Positions 18,008 through 27,386 of a stretch of DNA of 64,000 bases are shown here, piece after piece. The DNA lies in NCBI RefSeq assembly GCF_009858335.1, contig NZ_VMSE01000001.1, forward strand, positions 1,860,001-1,924,000, written 5' to 3'. This DNA comes from Methylovorus glucosotrophus. GTDB taxonomy: Bacteria; Pseudomonadota; Gammaproteobacteria; Burkholderiales; Methylophilaceae. A model generated the notes under the pieces. It was not told the origin of the DNA. It saw only the letters and a list, made by a program, of their open reading frames with translations, and ran no database searches. The translations under genes and the position numbers were made by a program. Within the stretch, counting starts at the first letter, position 1, and each line of letters opens with the position of its first letter.

Positions 18008-18382
18008 CTAAATCTCAAGTGGTTGGAGCAAGGCATCTTTGCGCCCAGCATCTAACAGGCCGGCCGCGATCAACGCGTCAATACCAGCCGCCACACGCGG
18101 ATCTGTAATATCGACATACGAAGCCATGGCCATGCGGTCATACCAGAGCTTTACCGCTGGATTGCTCATCGTCGCGCCGACTACTGCCAGCTGTTCTGCC
18201 TCGGTGAAGCGGTCAAGGTATTCCAATGAGGTGAACTTGGTTAGCAGCACCGTCTTAGGAGTTAAGTGACTCGCTATTTCAGCCTCAGTCATGGCGGTAA
18301 ATTCATCTGTAATCTGATCATCTTGCGAGCCATCATCCTCAAATGCCCATACGCCACCATTCGCTTTTTTGTAATATTTCAC
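18008..18382 (-). CDS. Hypothetical protein after the tail fibre
   Basis: 124 aa, acidic and soluble. It opens with MKYYKKANGGVWAFEDDGSQ, and the C-terminal half is helical (AAGIDALIAAGLLDAGRKDALLQP). Its place directly after the fibre gene would fit a fibre-assembly chaperone or a small virion protein; I do not recognise the family. Confidence 0.6.
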   Translation of the reverse strand: MKYYKKANGGVWAFEDDGSQDDQITDEFTAMTEAEIASHLTPKTVLLTKFTSLEYLDRFTEAEQLAVVGATMSNPAVKLWYDRMAMASYVDITDPRVAAGIDALIAAGLLDAGRKDALLQPLEI

Positions 18383-18392
18383 GGCGGATTCC

Positions 18393-19490
18393 TTAACTTA
18401 ATTCGTGCCAGTAAGTGCCAGTAGCTCCGGCGCCTGTGTTTACTGCTTGGTATGTGCCACCCGGCGGCACAATTGCACAAACTTGCCCCGCGATTACCAC
18501 ACTAGATGACCCAGCAAAGCCAACTTGATGCCCATCCACCAATAACGTGACTTGGCTAGATGCTGCAGGGAAGGTGACGCCGACAGAAACAAACCTAGGT
18601 TTGGAACCAGTATTGGTGTATGTAGTATTGAAAAACCGTGATACCCCGGCAAGGTTGCTGCCGTAGGCTTGGCCTATGCCCAAATACTTATCAGCATCCC
18701 ATGCCGGCGCAACCCCAGCGCCCTGGGCCGTCAGGATTTGGCCTGCAAGTCCAGTCCTATCCAGAATTCCAAGCCCTGATTTAACTTTCTTCTTTTTGTT
18801 GCTGTCGCTGGTATCTGAGAAAACAAGAAAGTCAGCCGCTTGATCAAAAGCCACTTCAGGAAAATCGACATTAAGAGCAGCGTTAGCAGCACTGTCCGCC
18901 GCGCTCGCCGCCGATGTAGCCGCCGATGATGCGCTATTTGAAGAGTTAACTTCGGAAGTAGCGGCATTTCCCGCCGAGGTTGAGGCGGAGCTAGCACTTG
19001 AAGATGCAGATGCTGCAGAGGATGTTGCTGAAGAAGCAGATGCAGCGGCGGAGGCAGCGGACGAAGCAGCTGCCGCAGCATTAGCGGCGCTCGTTCCATC
19101 GCCTGAAATGGGCATCCAGAATGATTGGGTGAATACCGTTCCGGAGTTATGAGGCGTGATGCATATCTGAGCAACATTCGAAAACATAACAATGTCTTTG
19201 AATGCATAGTTTGTATTGGCAGTCCAATTTCCCCGCGGGTTTGTATTGCCTACAGATAAAATGGCGCGGGTTTGCTCTGATAGGGTATGTGGCTCAACTG
19301 AAGCATCCATTAACTTGTTATCGTCGCGCTGGATCTTCTTGAGATTGGAATTTATGGCATTGATGGATGAGCTGATATTGGCAAGCTCATTGTCAACGGC
19401 CGGGGTCCGGACGGTAGATCGCCCGGCGGTCTGGTTTGATTCTTCAGTGGCGAATCCTACTGTGGGGGTGTAATTCGGGGCGAATGACAT
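18393..19490 (-). CDS. Tail fibre protein
   Basis: 365 aa. The centre (about residues 135-200) is an almost pure Ala/Ser tract of repeated SAAS/ASSA units, of the kind that forms trimeric coiled stalks in phage fibres. The N-terminal part should bind the virion; the C-terminal part (VTFPAASSQVTLLVDGHQVGF, PPGGTYQAVN) is beta-rich and ends in YWHELS. It would bind the host surface. It is the first gene after a late promoter. Confidence 0.75.
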   Translation of the reverse strand: MSFAPNYTPTVGFATEESNQTAGRSTVRTPAVDNELANISSSINAINSNLKKIQRDDNKLMDASVEPHTLSEQTRAILSVGNTNPRGNWTANTNYAFKDIVMFSNVAQICITPHNSGTVFTQSFWMPISGDGTSAANAAAAASSAASAAASASSATSSAASASSSASSASTSAGNAATSEVNSSNSASSAATSAASAADSAANAALNVDFPEVAFDQAADFLVFSDTSDSNKKKKVKSGLGILDRTGLAGQILTAQGAGVAPAWDADKYLGIGQAYGSNLAGVSRFFNTTYTNTGSKPRFVSVGVTFPAASSQVTLLVDGHQVGFAGSSSVVIAGQVCAIVPPGGTYQAVNTGAGATGTYWHELS

Positions 19491-19514
19491 GGGGCGCTCC
19501 TGTTAGTTGCCCCA

Positions 19515-19548
19515 ATGCTACTTATCCAGCCTGCACTCCATGCGATTT
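19515..19548 (-). promoter_or_regulatory. Phage late promoter, copy 5 (fibre/lysis unit)
   Basis: Reading minus strand: AAATCGCATGGA (19548-19537), 16 nt, then TAGCAT (19520-19515). The transcript would start about 20 nt before the fibre SD. Same layout as four other copies. Confidence 0.8.
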
Positions 19549-19575
19549 GACATTCCAATATGCTAAAGTTACGGG

Positions 19576-19746
19576 ATGACGCATATAGACTATGTGGTAT
19601 ATAAATTAATTGGCCTCGTCCTGCTCGTTTTCTTCGTCCATCTTTTCTACGGTCTGATCACAGGGCGGACCATAGAGGAAGACAGGCGAAGAAATTCAAA
19701 GCTTAATCACGTGAAACAGCCAGAACGGGAGCTGATCGAGAAGTAG
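19576..19746 (+). CDS. Small single-span membrane protein on the opposite strand
   Basis: 56 aa: MTHIDYVVYKLIG, a hydrophobic helix (LVLLVFFVHLFYGLI), then a charged tail (EEDRRRNSKLNHVKQPERE). It overlaps the 3' end of the minus-strand gene by 44 bp. The translation has a convincing membrane-protein pattern, but the SD is weak and no clear promoter is seen. Confidence 0.5.
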   Translation: MTHIDYVVYKLIGLVLLVFFVHLFYGLITGRTIEEDRRRNSKLNHVKQPERELIEK

Positions 19747-21592
19747 CCTCGCCAAGACCGGCCAGAAGGCTGCGGACGACTTCTGATTGCGCGCTGGGCT
19801 TTTGCGCGGCGGCCTGCATGAGATCAGCCGCGGTTTGAGGGTTCAATAGAGATAAAGCAAGTTTCTCTGCCAGCTGGGCATTGGCCTTCTTGTAGCCGAC
19901 ATCCGCCGCCTTAGATACGATATTCCCCACAATACCTGCGGGTGCAAATTTCGTGATACCTGTAGGAATGCCTGCACGCTCAATCATGTTGCTGTATGCC
20001 AGATTCTGCACGGTATTGGAGCCAACTCCGCGCCCAGCCGTTTCGGCATAGTCCTTCATCAGCAAGGATTGCTTGAGGTTATCCAGCATTTTCAGCTGCT
20101 CTGGTGTAAGCACTTTTTCGAGTGTCGCAGTCGGACGCCCGGTCACTCGCTGGGCAGTCTTATCACTGATGGCAGCGGCTGTTTTTGCAGGAGTCAAATT
20201 CCCGCGGAAATCTTTTGATTTGTTCGCTATCTCCGCAATGATATCGGCCTGGTTAAGTGGCGCTGACAGCTCAGCGTACTGCTGATTGGCCTGTAAATAT
20301 TCAGGCAACTGTTTGCCAAGCTCATCCACAAATGCACCACGGGTACCCTGAACAGCGCGAAGCTCATTACCACCGATACCCGTCATTGGCGATGCATTTG
20401 CAATGTCATCAAGCGCCATCTTAAGGTACTGCGCGCCCTGCCCGGTCATATTTTCAAGATCAAAGGTCTGGCCAGCCTCATTGGCCAATTGCTTCGCCCG
20501 GGCAATTGCACTTTGCATGGATGGCCGCTGCAATAGCGCGTCAAGTTCTGGAGTTATCGTCACGGGAGATGCCTTGGCCTGCTCGTACAGGCCCTTTGTA
20601 GCAGTGTCGCGCGCGGTAATAGCTGCCTGCTTGTCTGGAATCAGACCATCAAGGGCTGCCAATCTGGCATCTTGATTTGCCACCTGGCGCAAAGCCATTT
20701 CATTTGTTGCAACGGGATTGTTGGCTACTGCAGAACGCTGCAAGGCAGCAAGGCCTGGATTCTGCGCAACTTCGGCTGCCGTAGGATTTACGCCGGGTAT
20801 GAGACCGTCTGCCGCCTTCAAATTGCGAATGGCGTCATCAGCGTACCCACCGGTTACGCCGTTAAGGGCGCGCCCCACGATAGCATCTTGGCCACCTTCA
20901 TAAAAAGGCTCTATCAAGGATTTTGCGGCGGCAGGAATCTTTGAAATAGTGCTACCTGCAACCCCGGCAACTTTAAGCGCAACGGGGAGAACACCGCCAA
21001 TTACACCGCCTTTTACAGCATCGTCAGGATTAACAGCCCCAGCTGTAGCAGCGCCGTTGATCGTGCCGCCTGCCACGCGAGTGAGGCCGTTTACAATAGC
21101 GCTACCGCCCGGGCTGCCGAGCGTCATGCCACCTGACTGTATCGCGGTCCCAAGTTTGGTTAAACCCAAAGCCTTTGTAGCAGCACCCAGGCCGGCGCCG
21201 ATAGGCATAGTGGCTTCGATGTCCCCAATGAGGCGGCCGGCTTTAAATGAAGTGGTGTCACGATTGGCATTGAGCTCTTTATCAAATTCAGCCTTATTGC
21301 CTTTGGCAAAGCTGCCGCCTTCCTTGCCTTGGACGTAATCAATGACACGATTAATAGGGGTCATTAGGTTCTGGCTGATGTTCATCGCCGAATCAAGCTG
21401 GCCCTTGTAAAAGTCGGCGGCGCGATCGCCAAATGTTCTGGCCGGAGCTTTCTTGCCGCCATCAATGTGCGTAACACCGCGCGAAAACTCTTTTGAGGCG
21501 CGACCTTGTATCTGCTCCGGGGTTATATCATCCGGAACATTGTTGTATTGATGGGTGCTGCCATCGTCAAAGGTAATCGTCACATTGCGCAT
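19703..21592 (-). CDS. Internal virion/ejection protein
   Basis: 629 aa. The N-terminus (TITFDDGSTHQYNNVPDDITPEQ) is a short beta domain seen in phage internal proteins. A long Gly/Ala-rich segment (PIGAGLGAATKAL, GGVIGGVLPVALKVAGVAG) could insert into membranes, followed by helical repeats. It is the last of four consecutive genes in the place where P22 has ejection proteins gp7, gp20 and gp16. It should be carried in the capsid and injected with DNA. Confidence 0.65.
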   Translation of the reverse strand: MRNVTITFDDGSTHQYNNVPDDITPEQIQGRASKEFSRGVTHIDGGKKAPARTFGDRAADFYKGQLDSAMNISQNLMTPINRVIDYVQGKEGGSFAKGNKAEFDKELNANRDTTSFKAGRLIGDIEATMPIGAGLGAATKALGLTKLGTAIQSGGMTLGSPGGSAIVNGLTRVAGGTINGAATAGAVNPDDAVKGGVIGGVLPVALKVAGVAGSTISKIPAAAKSLIEPFYEGGQDAIVGRALNGVTGGYADDAIRNLKAADGLIPGVNPTAAEVAQNPGLAALQRSAVANNPVATNEMALRQVANQDARLAALDGLIPDKQAAITARDTATKGLYEQAKASPVTITPELDALLQRPSMQSAIARAKQLANEAGQTFDLENMTGQGAQYLKMALDDIANASPMTGIGGNELRAVQGTRGAFVDELGKQLPEYLQANQQYAELSAPLNQADIIAEIANKSKDFRGNLTPAKTAAAISDKTAQRVTGRPTATLEKVLTPEQLKMLDNLKQSLLMKDYAETAGRGVGSNTVQNLAYSNMIERAGIPTGITKFAPAGIVGNIVSKAADVGYKKANAQLAEKLALSLLNPQTAADLMQAAAQKPSAQSEVVRSLLAGLGEATSRSAPVLAVSRD

Positions 21593-21598
21593 AGTGGT

Positions 21599-23008
21599 CT
21601 ACCAGTTAGAAACAGAGGGTTCTTTTTTACCTGACTCAATCGAAGTCTTTGGCGCATCAAACTCTGAAAAATCCAGCGGTGGCGCATCGTAATTCCGGCG
21701 CAGGTTTGCAACCTTTGCTTTGCGAATGCTGATAGCTCGATTGTTGATGTTCTGGATTTCCTGCAGGCGCTTCGCCACTACCTTCGGGTCATTAAGATTG
21801 GTCAGCAACTCATTCCAGGCGCGCTGGGCATCGCCATCGGTTTGCACGCCTTTATTCAGAAGCAATGAGGAATTCCGCGCCTTTTCCAAGGTGGCTATAA
21901 GTGTCTGGTATCCCTGGCTTGATTCATCGCTGATCCCAAGGGAGTTCTTGGCCCCAGCCCAGAGATTATCCACGGGGCCAAGTTTGATGGTTCCGTCTTG
22001 AACCTGCTTTTGCAAGGCCGCCAAATCAGCATTGGTGCCAGAAACAGCCCCGATTGTCTCCAACTCTTCTTGCTGGAGCTTCAGGGCTGGGGTTGGCAGT
22101 GGTTTGTTGCTGTAGGTCTTGCCATCCGCCGTCGCGGGAGCCTGGCTTACTGGCTTGTTCCGTTCGTTTGCCGTCTTGGCCGTGACCAGCCCGACATTGG
22201 CGTTATTTAAGCCAGCCGCAGAGGTGCGCTGCGCTGCTAATGCCCTCTCGCTGCCAACCTTACTTTGATTGACATCGACTTTGGATCGGCCTATGTCACC
22301 AATATTGAACTGGCCGGTGACATTATCACCGACGCCATTTTCCGAGAAGTCATACAGCGGCTTATTGTCCAGCACCATGAATTGGCGCGCCGCGTCCTGC
22401 AACTGTTCTGGACTTGCGCCTGAATCGCTCAGCTGCCGAAGCTTCTCAAGCTTCCAAACATCGGCCGCGTTACCTTTAGTTGCCGCATTGCGCACAGCAA
22501 CATCTGTGGGCGTCTGAGAGCCAGACAGGAAAGCAGCCTTGTCGGCTTCCTGCAGGCCTTTGTAAATCGTCTCTGGATTGCCTTCACCCGCATAAACACC
22601 CTGCTTGATGGCGCCATAGGTGCGCCGGAACTTGTTCTCAAGCTCGGGGGAGTAGCCTTGTGGCTTCACGTACTCTGGCGTGCTGCTATTGGATAGGTCA
22701 CGCAAACCATCTGGCATGAAGTTTGGCTTATCCTGCGAGCCCAGGCCATAATTGCCACCGCTTTTGAAGCCTTGTACCAAGGCGTCTGCTAGCGGTTTAT
22801 CCACCCCAAGTTGTAATGCCGCAAATTCAGCAGGATCACGCGACAGATCCCGCTGGGCACCTTCTAACTTTGCCCGGCCAAGCTCGTTTTGAGTGCGTAG
22901 CAATTCCGCCTGTGCTGCATCACGCTGCCCTTGGCGATAACCGGTTGGATCATAGGCGCCACTAAGTGCGCGACCGAGACTTAAGCCTAATTGAGAGTTA
23001 GCGGCCAT
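21599..23008 (-). CDS. Internal virion/ejection protein
   Basis: 469 aa, largely helical and soluble. The N-terminus (LGLSLGRALSGAYDPTGYRQGQRDAAQAE) is small-residue rich, followed by coiled-coil stretches. The C-terminal third (AGAKNSLGISDESSQGYQTLIATLEKARNSSLL) is typical of podoviral internal proteins. It lies 6 bp from the next gene in the ejection-protein cluster. Confidence 0.6.
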   Translation of the reverse strand: MAANSQLGLSLGRALSGAYDPTGYRQGQRDAAQAELLRTQNELGRAKLEGAQRDLSRDPAEFAALQLGVDKPLADALVQGFKSGGNYGLGSQDKPNFMPDGLRDLSNSSTPEYVKPQGYSPELENKFRRTYGAIKQGVYAGEGNPETIYKGLQEADKAAFLSGSQTPTDVAVRNAATKGNAADVWKLEKLRQLSDSGASPEQLQDAARQFMVLDNKPLYDFSENGVGDNVTGQFNIGDIGRSKVDVNQSKVGSERALAAQRTSAAGLNNANVGLVTAKTANERNKPVSQAPATADGKTYSNKPLPTPALKLQQEELETIGAVSGTNADLAALQKQVQDGTIKLGPVDNLWAGAKNSLGISDESSQGYQTLIATLEKARNSSLLLNKGVQTDGDAQRAWNELLTNLNDPKVVAKRLQEIQNINNRAISIRKAKVANLRRNYDAPPLDFSEFDAPKTSIESGKKEPSVSNW

Positions 23009-23016
23009 ATCTACTC

Positions 23017-23628
23017 CTATCGATTCATTGCATAGTTACCAACGCCAGGAGCGGCGCCAGTAAGCAACCCACCGGCCAAGCTACCGGTATTGCGAACACC
23101 ATTTAACTGGGTGTTGTAATACCCGCGGTTAACCGCTTGCTTTCCGGCTATGCCCGCCAAGTCTGTATTCAGATTACCCATCAATTCCGATTCGCCTTGG
23201 TACAGATTGCCGTTGGCATTGGCCCGCCCCATCAGCATGGCGCGCTTCATAATGTCGGCTATTGAGTTTTCGCTTGCCTTTTCACGTGCCGCTGCATAGT
23301 CGCTGGACAGATTGCCTTCTGCATACTTCGGAACCTCGGCGCCACCTTCATTGCCGGTAGAATCCTTCAGGCCAGCCAGAAGCTTCTCGGTGTTGGTGTC
23401 GGCGGATTGTTCATAGCGATCAGCACGCGCCGTTGGATCATAGGTCTTCGCGGTGAAATCGGTAATCAGGTTTCCTTTTTCCTTGGAAAGTCGCGCATCG
23501 GCCTCTGCCGCTTGGTTAACAATCTTTTGCTGACGATCTGCCGCATCATTGGCAGATTCCTGCTGCAGGTAGGTTCCAGCTCCCGCCACCGCCGTTGTAA
23601 GTAATGCCGCTTCTGCTCCGGTGCACAT
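23017..23628 (-). CDS. Internal virion protein candidate
   Basis: 203 aa. It begins MCTGAEAALLTTAVAGAGTYLQQ, a small-residue helix, then has a polar helical middle and a Gly/Asn-rich end (GSLAGGLLTGAAPGVGNYAMNR). The pattern resembles small podoviral ejection proteins such as P22 gp7 in position and length, not clearly in sequence. Confidence 0.6.
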   Translation of the reverse strand: MCTGAEAALLTTAVAGAGTYLQQESANDAADRQQKIVNQAAEADARLSKEKGNLITDFTAKTYDPTARADRYEQSADTNTEKLLAGLKDSTGNEGGAEVPKYAEGNLSSDYAAAREKASENSIADIMKRAMLMGRANANGNLYQGESELMGNLNTDLAGIAGKQAVNRGYYNTQLNGVRNTGSLAGGLLTGAAPGVGNYAMNR

Positions 23629-23636
23629 ATTGCCTC

Positions 23637-24359
23637 CTAGCTAAATTTGCTTGAGCTACCGTTGTAGCTGCTATTGTTGTTGTAGTAAGGTTTTGCGCTG
23701 TAAGCAGTGCTGTAACCCGGCGTTGCCGCACCGCTGTATCCAGCGTTATAAGCTTGCTGCTGCTGGGTAGCGCGAAGAGCATCAAAGAAACCTGCCAGGC
23801 TCGCAGTGCTAGCCTCGTCAGCAGCGGCTTTGGCATTATTCGACATGCCTTCATAAGCCTGCTGCGCGGCCTGATCCGCTGTTAAACCGGCTTGAATGGA
23901 TGTGACAATCTTTTGTCTGGTTCCAGTATCAGCTGACCTGGCATTATTGGCTGCCTGAATGCCAAGGTTATTGGCGCGTAAAACGCCCTGGTTAAATCGA
24001 TCGGTTACCTCAGCATTCGCATCCACATCGCGACTGCCTCCGGATAGGCCCTGGCGAGCCAACTGGAAATTCAAGTCACGCCCGGTGATATCGCGCTCTT
24101 TGTTGAGGTCCACCATGGCGTTATTGGTGAAATCAGTGGCAACCTTACCGTATAGCTTTTCACGTTCGGCTTTTGCTTCGCTATTATCTGAGTCAGCGCC
24201 GAATATTTTATTGACCTGGGCAATTGCTGCCGCAATGCGTCTATCTTCAGCGGCTTTTCGTTCGGCCGCGCCGCCGTCGCCACCACCGCCCCCGCCGCCT
24301 CCATAAAGGGTGAAGGAACTAACTAGACATGGGATAAATTTATGAAGAGAAAGGAACAT
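23637..24359 (-). CDS. Internal virion protein candidate, Gly-tract N-terminus
   Basis: 240 aa. A hydrophobic start is followed by GGGGGGGGDGG, a long charged coiled-coil (AERKAAEDRRIAAAIAQVNK) and a Tyr/Asn/Ser-rich tail. It is the first gene of the ejection-protein unit, directly after a late promoter. Translation could also begin further in; the first 20 residues look unusual. Confidence 0.55.
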   Translation of the reverse strand: MFLSLHKFIPCLVSSFTLYGGGGGGGGDGGAAERKAAEDRRIAAAIAQVNKIFGADSDNSEAKAEREKLYGKVATDFTNNAMVDLNKERDITGRDLNFQLARQGLSGGSRDVDANAEVTDRFNQGVLRANNLGIQAANNARSADTGTRQKIVTSIQAGLTADQAAQQAYEGMSNNAKAAADEASTASLAGFFDALRATQQQQAYNAGYSGAATPGYSTAYSAKPYYNNNSSYNGSSSKFS

Positions 24360-24386
24360 GAGCGCGGCTCCATTTTTAATGACTGC

Positions 24387-24420
24387 AAGATAACAGCAGC
24401 ACCGCTACTCCATGCGATCA
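24387..24420 (-). promoter_or_regulatory. Phage late promoter, copy 4 (ejection-protein unit)
   Basis: TGATCGCATGGA (24420-24409), 16 nt, then TATCTT (24392-24387). The first two bases of the upstream element diverge, because they form part of the stop codon of the preceding GNAT gene. Confidence 0.7.
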
Positions 24421-24855
24421 GGTCATCGTCTTGCAGAAAATCTCGCCAACAGGCTTGAAGCCAAGGGCTTGGTAAAGTCTGGTTGCATTGGGATTGCCAG
24501 TGCTTATGCCGGGCCGGATTTGAACAGCCCCCATCATCGTGCACCAATCCTCGAAGCGCTTGATCATCTTGACCGCCATGAGCCCATTGCGGTGCTCTGG
24601 CTCGATATAGAGGCTGTAATCTATGCCAACCAAGTCATTGCTATACCAAGGGCGATATACATCGCCCAGCATGGCCCCGACAATGGCATCATCCTTTACG
24701 GCAACAATGAAGAACCCTGCTGCATGCAGGGTATGGCACATGGCTTCCACCTTCTCATAGGAGTAATCAAGATCCTTGAAGCTTGATTCGGCATGAAGCC
24801 TAGCGCCAATCTCGGCCACACGTGGGATATCTGCGATTTCACCGAATCTGATCAT
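24418..24855 (-). CDS. GNAT-family acetyltransferase within the virion operon
   Basis: 145 aa with a GNAT fold: FIVAVKDDAIVGAMLGDV, then DYSLYIEPEHRNGLMAVKMIKRFEDW containing the acetyl-CoA loop (RNGLMA), and the C-terminal GNPNATRLYQALGFKPVG. It sits between the stabilisation protein and the ejection proteins. Such enzymes are found in many podoviral structural operons; the substrate is unknown and it could modify a host or virion protein. Confidence 0.8.
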   Translation of the reverse strand: MIRFGEIADIPRVAEIGARLHAESSFKDLDYSYEKVEAMCHTLHAAGFFIVAVKDDAIVGAMLGDVYRPWYSNDLVGIDYSLYIEPEHRNGLMAVKMIKRFEDWCTMMGAVQIRPGISTGNPNATRLYQALGFKPVGEIFCKTMT

Positions 24856-24857
24856 GG

Positions 24858-26267
24858 CTACATGGGCCCGAGCGTGTCGAAATAGTAGGTGAGCTGATGT
24901 AGCTCAAAATCTTCATCAGTCGTGTTTGTCAGCACCGGTGCAATATTCGTGGCCAGCAGCTCAACCGGGTACATATAGCTGCTGCGGGTATCGCCTTGAA
25001 CTGTTACTGGCGGGTCGGTGATCAACGTAGTATTGCGCGGGTCGAATCGATGAGAAATTTGGCATTCTCCAGTAACTACGGCATCCATGCCATGGATATG
25101 CTTGAGCATGCCAGGCTCTTGGAAATCCAGATAGGCCAGCTCTATAGATACGGTATATAGCTCACCATCGTCTGTCTTAACGTCACGGTCTACCTTGTAG
25201 ACATCATCACCGCTGCGGATATACAACTCCGCATTCAGCTCGTCTATATAGTCAAGATCAAAGGGGAACTCATAGACCGACCATGCAGAGACCTTTGATG
25301 TACGGCTGAAGGTGTAAACCATGGCCTTGTTGCCTGAATAGAGCCAGAACTGGCCGCCGCCGCGGTAATACTGCGCGCGCGGATTACCCAAGTCGATATA
25401 TGCAGCCTTCAGAAGCTCGCGATCAATCGGTGATCCGACATCCGCATCGATCAAGTTTGTAGTGACATCCTGCCTGGTAATCGTCCGGACACCCGCAGGG
25501 CTGAAGAAAAATACATCACCGGCCATGTTGGCGTGGCTGTATGGATAGACTGAGCCCACATCTACGGCTTGCTCGAAAGCGTTTTTGGCAGGATCTACAT
25601 CGACTGCCCAGACCTGGGCGGAATCTGGGAAGAAAACAACCAACTTGCTTGTGTAATAACCAAGTGCGGTGGACAGGTTGCTCCCGGCCTGCTGAAGTCC
25701 AACGGGAAGAAAGCCAGCATCATTGGCCGTGGTCCAGTCGCGAGGTGCATTTGTCTTGCAATATCTGACCGTGTCGCCATTAACCCCAATGGACCATATC
25801 TTAGAGCTGATCTTAATGACTTGCTTGGTGTTTGGGCAGTTTACATCCGCGATGTGAGTTGCCCCGGGAGCTGCGCCATCAAGATAATGATGCCGGATTG
25901 ATGCGTCCGTGTACTCTACCGAGGCGTACATGAACCCATTGAAAATATCAGCAAAATGTACCTTGCTTAGGTCAAGTGCCGCACTCGTGTTATGCCGCAC
26001 ATTATTTGCCTTGAATAAGGTATTGGCGTGATTTATGGTTGAGGTGCCGCCGTAAAACGTGTGCAGCTTTCCACCGCCGGCAAACAGGCCTGTAGTGCCT
26101 GCCTCAAGGGTGGTAACTTTGGTGGTTCCTGGGCGCTTCCGAATGGTTCTGCCCTCGGTGGTATACGCGTTTTTCAGAACACGAAGGCGGTTCGCATCTG
26201 AAGTTGATGCGCCCTTTCGTAGGTCAAGGCCGAAATCAAAGCGATCAAACGATATGCGACGAGGCAT
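24858..26267 (-). CDS. Head-completion/DNA stabilisation protein, P22 gp10-like
   Basis: 469 aa, close to the 472 aa of P22 gp10. It opens with PRRISFDRFDFGLDLRKGAS and is rich in beta-propeller-like strands (VFFPDSAQVWAVDVD, GDVFFFSPAGVRTITRQD). It would form the tail hub that plugs the portal after packaging. Its order after the adaptor gene matches P22 (gp4, gp10). Assignment rests on length, order and fold pattern. Confidence 0.7.
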   Translation of the reverse strand: MPRRISFDRFDFGLDLRKGASTSDANRLRVLKNAYTTEGRTIRKRPGTTKVTTLEAGTTGLFAGGGKLHTFYGGTSTINHANTLFKANNVRHNTSAALDLSKVHFADIFNGFMYASVEYTDASIRHHYLDGAAPGATHIADVNCPNTKQVIKISSKIWSIGVNGDTVRYCKTNAPRDWTTANDAGFLPVGLQQAGSNLSTALGYYTSKLVVFFPDSAQVWAVDVDPAKNAFEQAVDVGSVYPYSHANMAGDVFFFSPAGVRTITRQDVTTNLIDADVGSPIDRELLKAAYIDLGNPRAQYYRGGGQFWLYSGNKAMVYTFSRTSKVSAWSVYEFPFDLDYIDELNAELYIRSGDDVYKVDRDVKTDDGELYTVSIELAYLDFQEPGMLKHIHGMDAVVTGECQISHRFDPRNTTLITDPPVTVQGDTRSSYMYPVELLATNIAPVLTNTTDEDFELHQLTYYFDTLGPM

Positions 26268-26268
26268 G

Positions 26269-26931
26269 CTATACCTGTTGGTCAGCCGTCACGTTGTCGT
26301 AAGGACCGTAAACCGGATCTCGCTTGCTCCACAGCGTTTTTCCGCGGTAACGCTGTTTCACTTTTATCAGTAGCGCATCAAGTTGACTGGCGTAGGTCTG
26401 GGCATCAGGCTGACGGTAATGCGCCTTGGCATTGGAAAGTGCATGCAGAAAAACAATACCATCGGGCAGGCTTAACCTATCCGTATCGACAACCAGGGGA
26501 GCCAATACACGGATGTATTCAAAGCGTAATTGGTAGTCTGCTGAAGGTGGAACCGGCCATAACTCAAGCTGGTCCCGGCGCTCATACTTCATTGGCACGT
26601 TACCGGAGGCTATGCCGCGATCCGTTTCATTGATGCCTTCGCGCAACGGTATCCAGCGACCATTCCAGTACACGCTGATACTGATAATCCGATCAACATT
26701 GCAGTCAATTGGATAGTCATAGAACTGCTGGTCAGCGCCGGTATTCCGGATTTCCGTTGACTTGAGTTCCAGCCAGTCAACGTGAGGGTAAAGCTGCTCT
26801 TGCGCATCCCTGATCATGCTATCAATCAACTGTGAGTTGACGACGCCGGCCTGCCCTGCCATGCCGAAGCCAAGCCGAGTCTGGATATCAGACCGGACAG
26901 AACCCAGGGTGCGCTTGAGCGGGAGCGCCAT
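26269..26931 (-). CDS. Portal-tail adaptor, P22 gp4-like
   Basis: 220 aa. The N-terminal helices (RTLGSVRSDIQTRLGFG, IDSMIRDAQEQLYPHVDW) and the beta insert (QQFYDYPIDCNVDRIISISVYWNGRWIPLREG) follow the plan of podoviral head-to-tail adaptors that bind below the portal ring. It overlaps the upstream gene's stop by one base and lies next to the stabilisation gene. Confidence 0.7.
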   Translation of the reverse strand: MALPLKRTLGSVRSDIQTRLGFGMAGQAGVVNSQLIDSMIRDAQEQLYPHVDWLELKSTEIRNTGADQQFYDYPIDCNVDRIISISVYWNGRWIPLREGINETDRGIASGNVPMKYERRDQLELWPVPPSADYQLRFEYIRVLAPLVVDTDRLSLPDGIVFLHALSNAKAHYRQPDAQTYASQLDALLIKVKQRYRGKTLWSKRDPVYGPYDNVTADQQV

Positions 26932-27335
26932 TATTCAGCTGCCTTGGCTTCTTCAATGGCGGTAGTGAGCTTTTCAATACCCCAGTTCTTATTTGCCTTG
27001 ATACCGAGAGCCAGCGCTTCAGCCAGAAGAGCTTGCTTGTCATCACCGACAACCGGGCCAAAGTCAGCTTCAAACTCTGACAGATTGCGCCAGACACGAG
27101 TTGTCGGGTTTGGCTCATCGCCATTGCCGCGATAGTATTCTTGCAGGCGCACATACTCATCTTCGGTATCAAAGGAGCCTTCAGCGATAGGAGGGGCGTC
27201 ATCAGTCACCTCCACAGCATCCTCGCCCAACTGCATACGCAGCACTTCAACTTCATGGGGGAAGATGGTGACAGGGGTTTTGCTGCCTTCGCCACGCTTT
27301 ACCAGCGCCACAACATAGGGAAGAGTTACTTTCAT
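26931..27335 (-). CDS. Minor structural protein with HeH/SAP-like C-terminus
   Basis: 134 aa from ATG 27335, which has GGAG 6-9 nt upstream; 16 further in-frame codons lack an SD. The first part is beta-like (VTLPYVVALVKRGEGS), the middle acidic. The C-terminal DDKQALLAEALALGIK-x4-WGIEKLTTAIEEAK has the helix-extended-loop-helix pattern seen in small phage proteins next to capsid genes. Confidence 0.6.
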   Translation of the reverse strand: MKVTLPYVVALVKRGEGSKTPVTIFPHEVEVLRMQLGEDAVEVTDDAPPIAEGSFDTEDEYVRLQEYYRGNGDEPNPTTRVWRNLSEFEADFGPVVGDDKQALLAEALALGIKANKNWGIEKLTTAIEEAKAAE

Positions 27336-27362
27336 TTTGGTTCTCCAGTTACAAAGGGAATA

Positions 27363-27380
27363 GGGCCGGTTTCCCGGCCC
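27363..27380 (-). terminator. Hairpin after the major capsid gene
   Basis: GGGCCGG-TTT-CCCGGCCC-type stem in the gap between the capsid stop and the next start. With no T-run it would act as an attenuator or mRNA-end stabiliser, separating the highly expressed capsid from downstream genes. Confidence 0.5.
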
Positions 27381-27386
27381 CATTTG

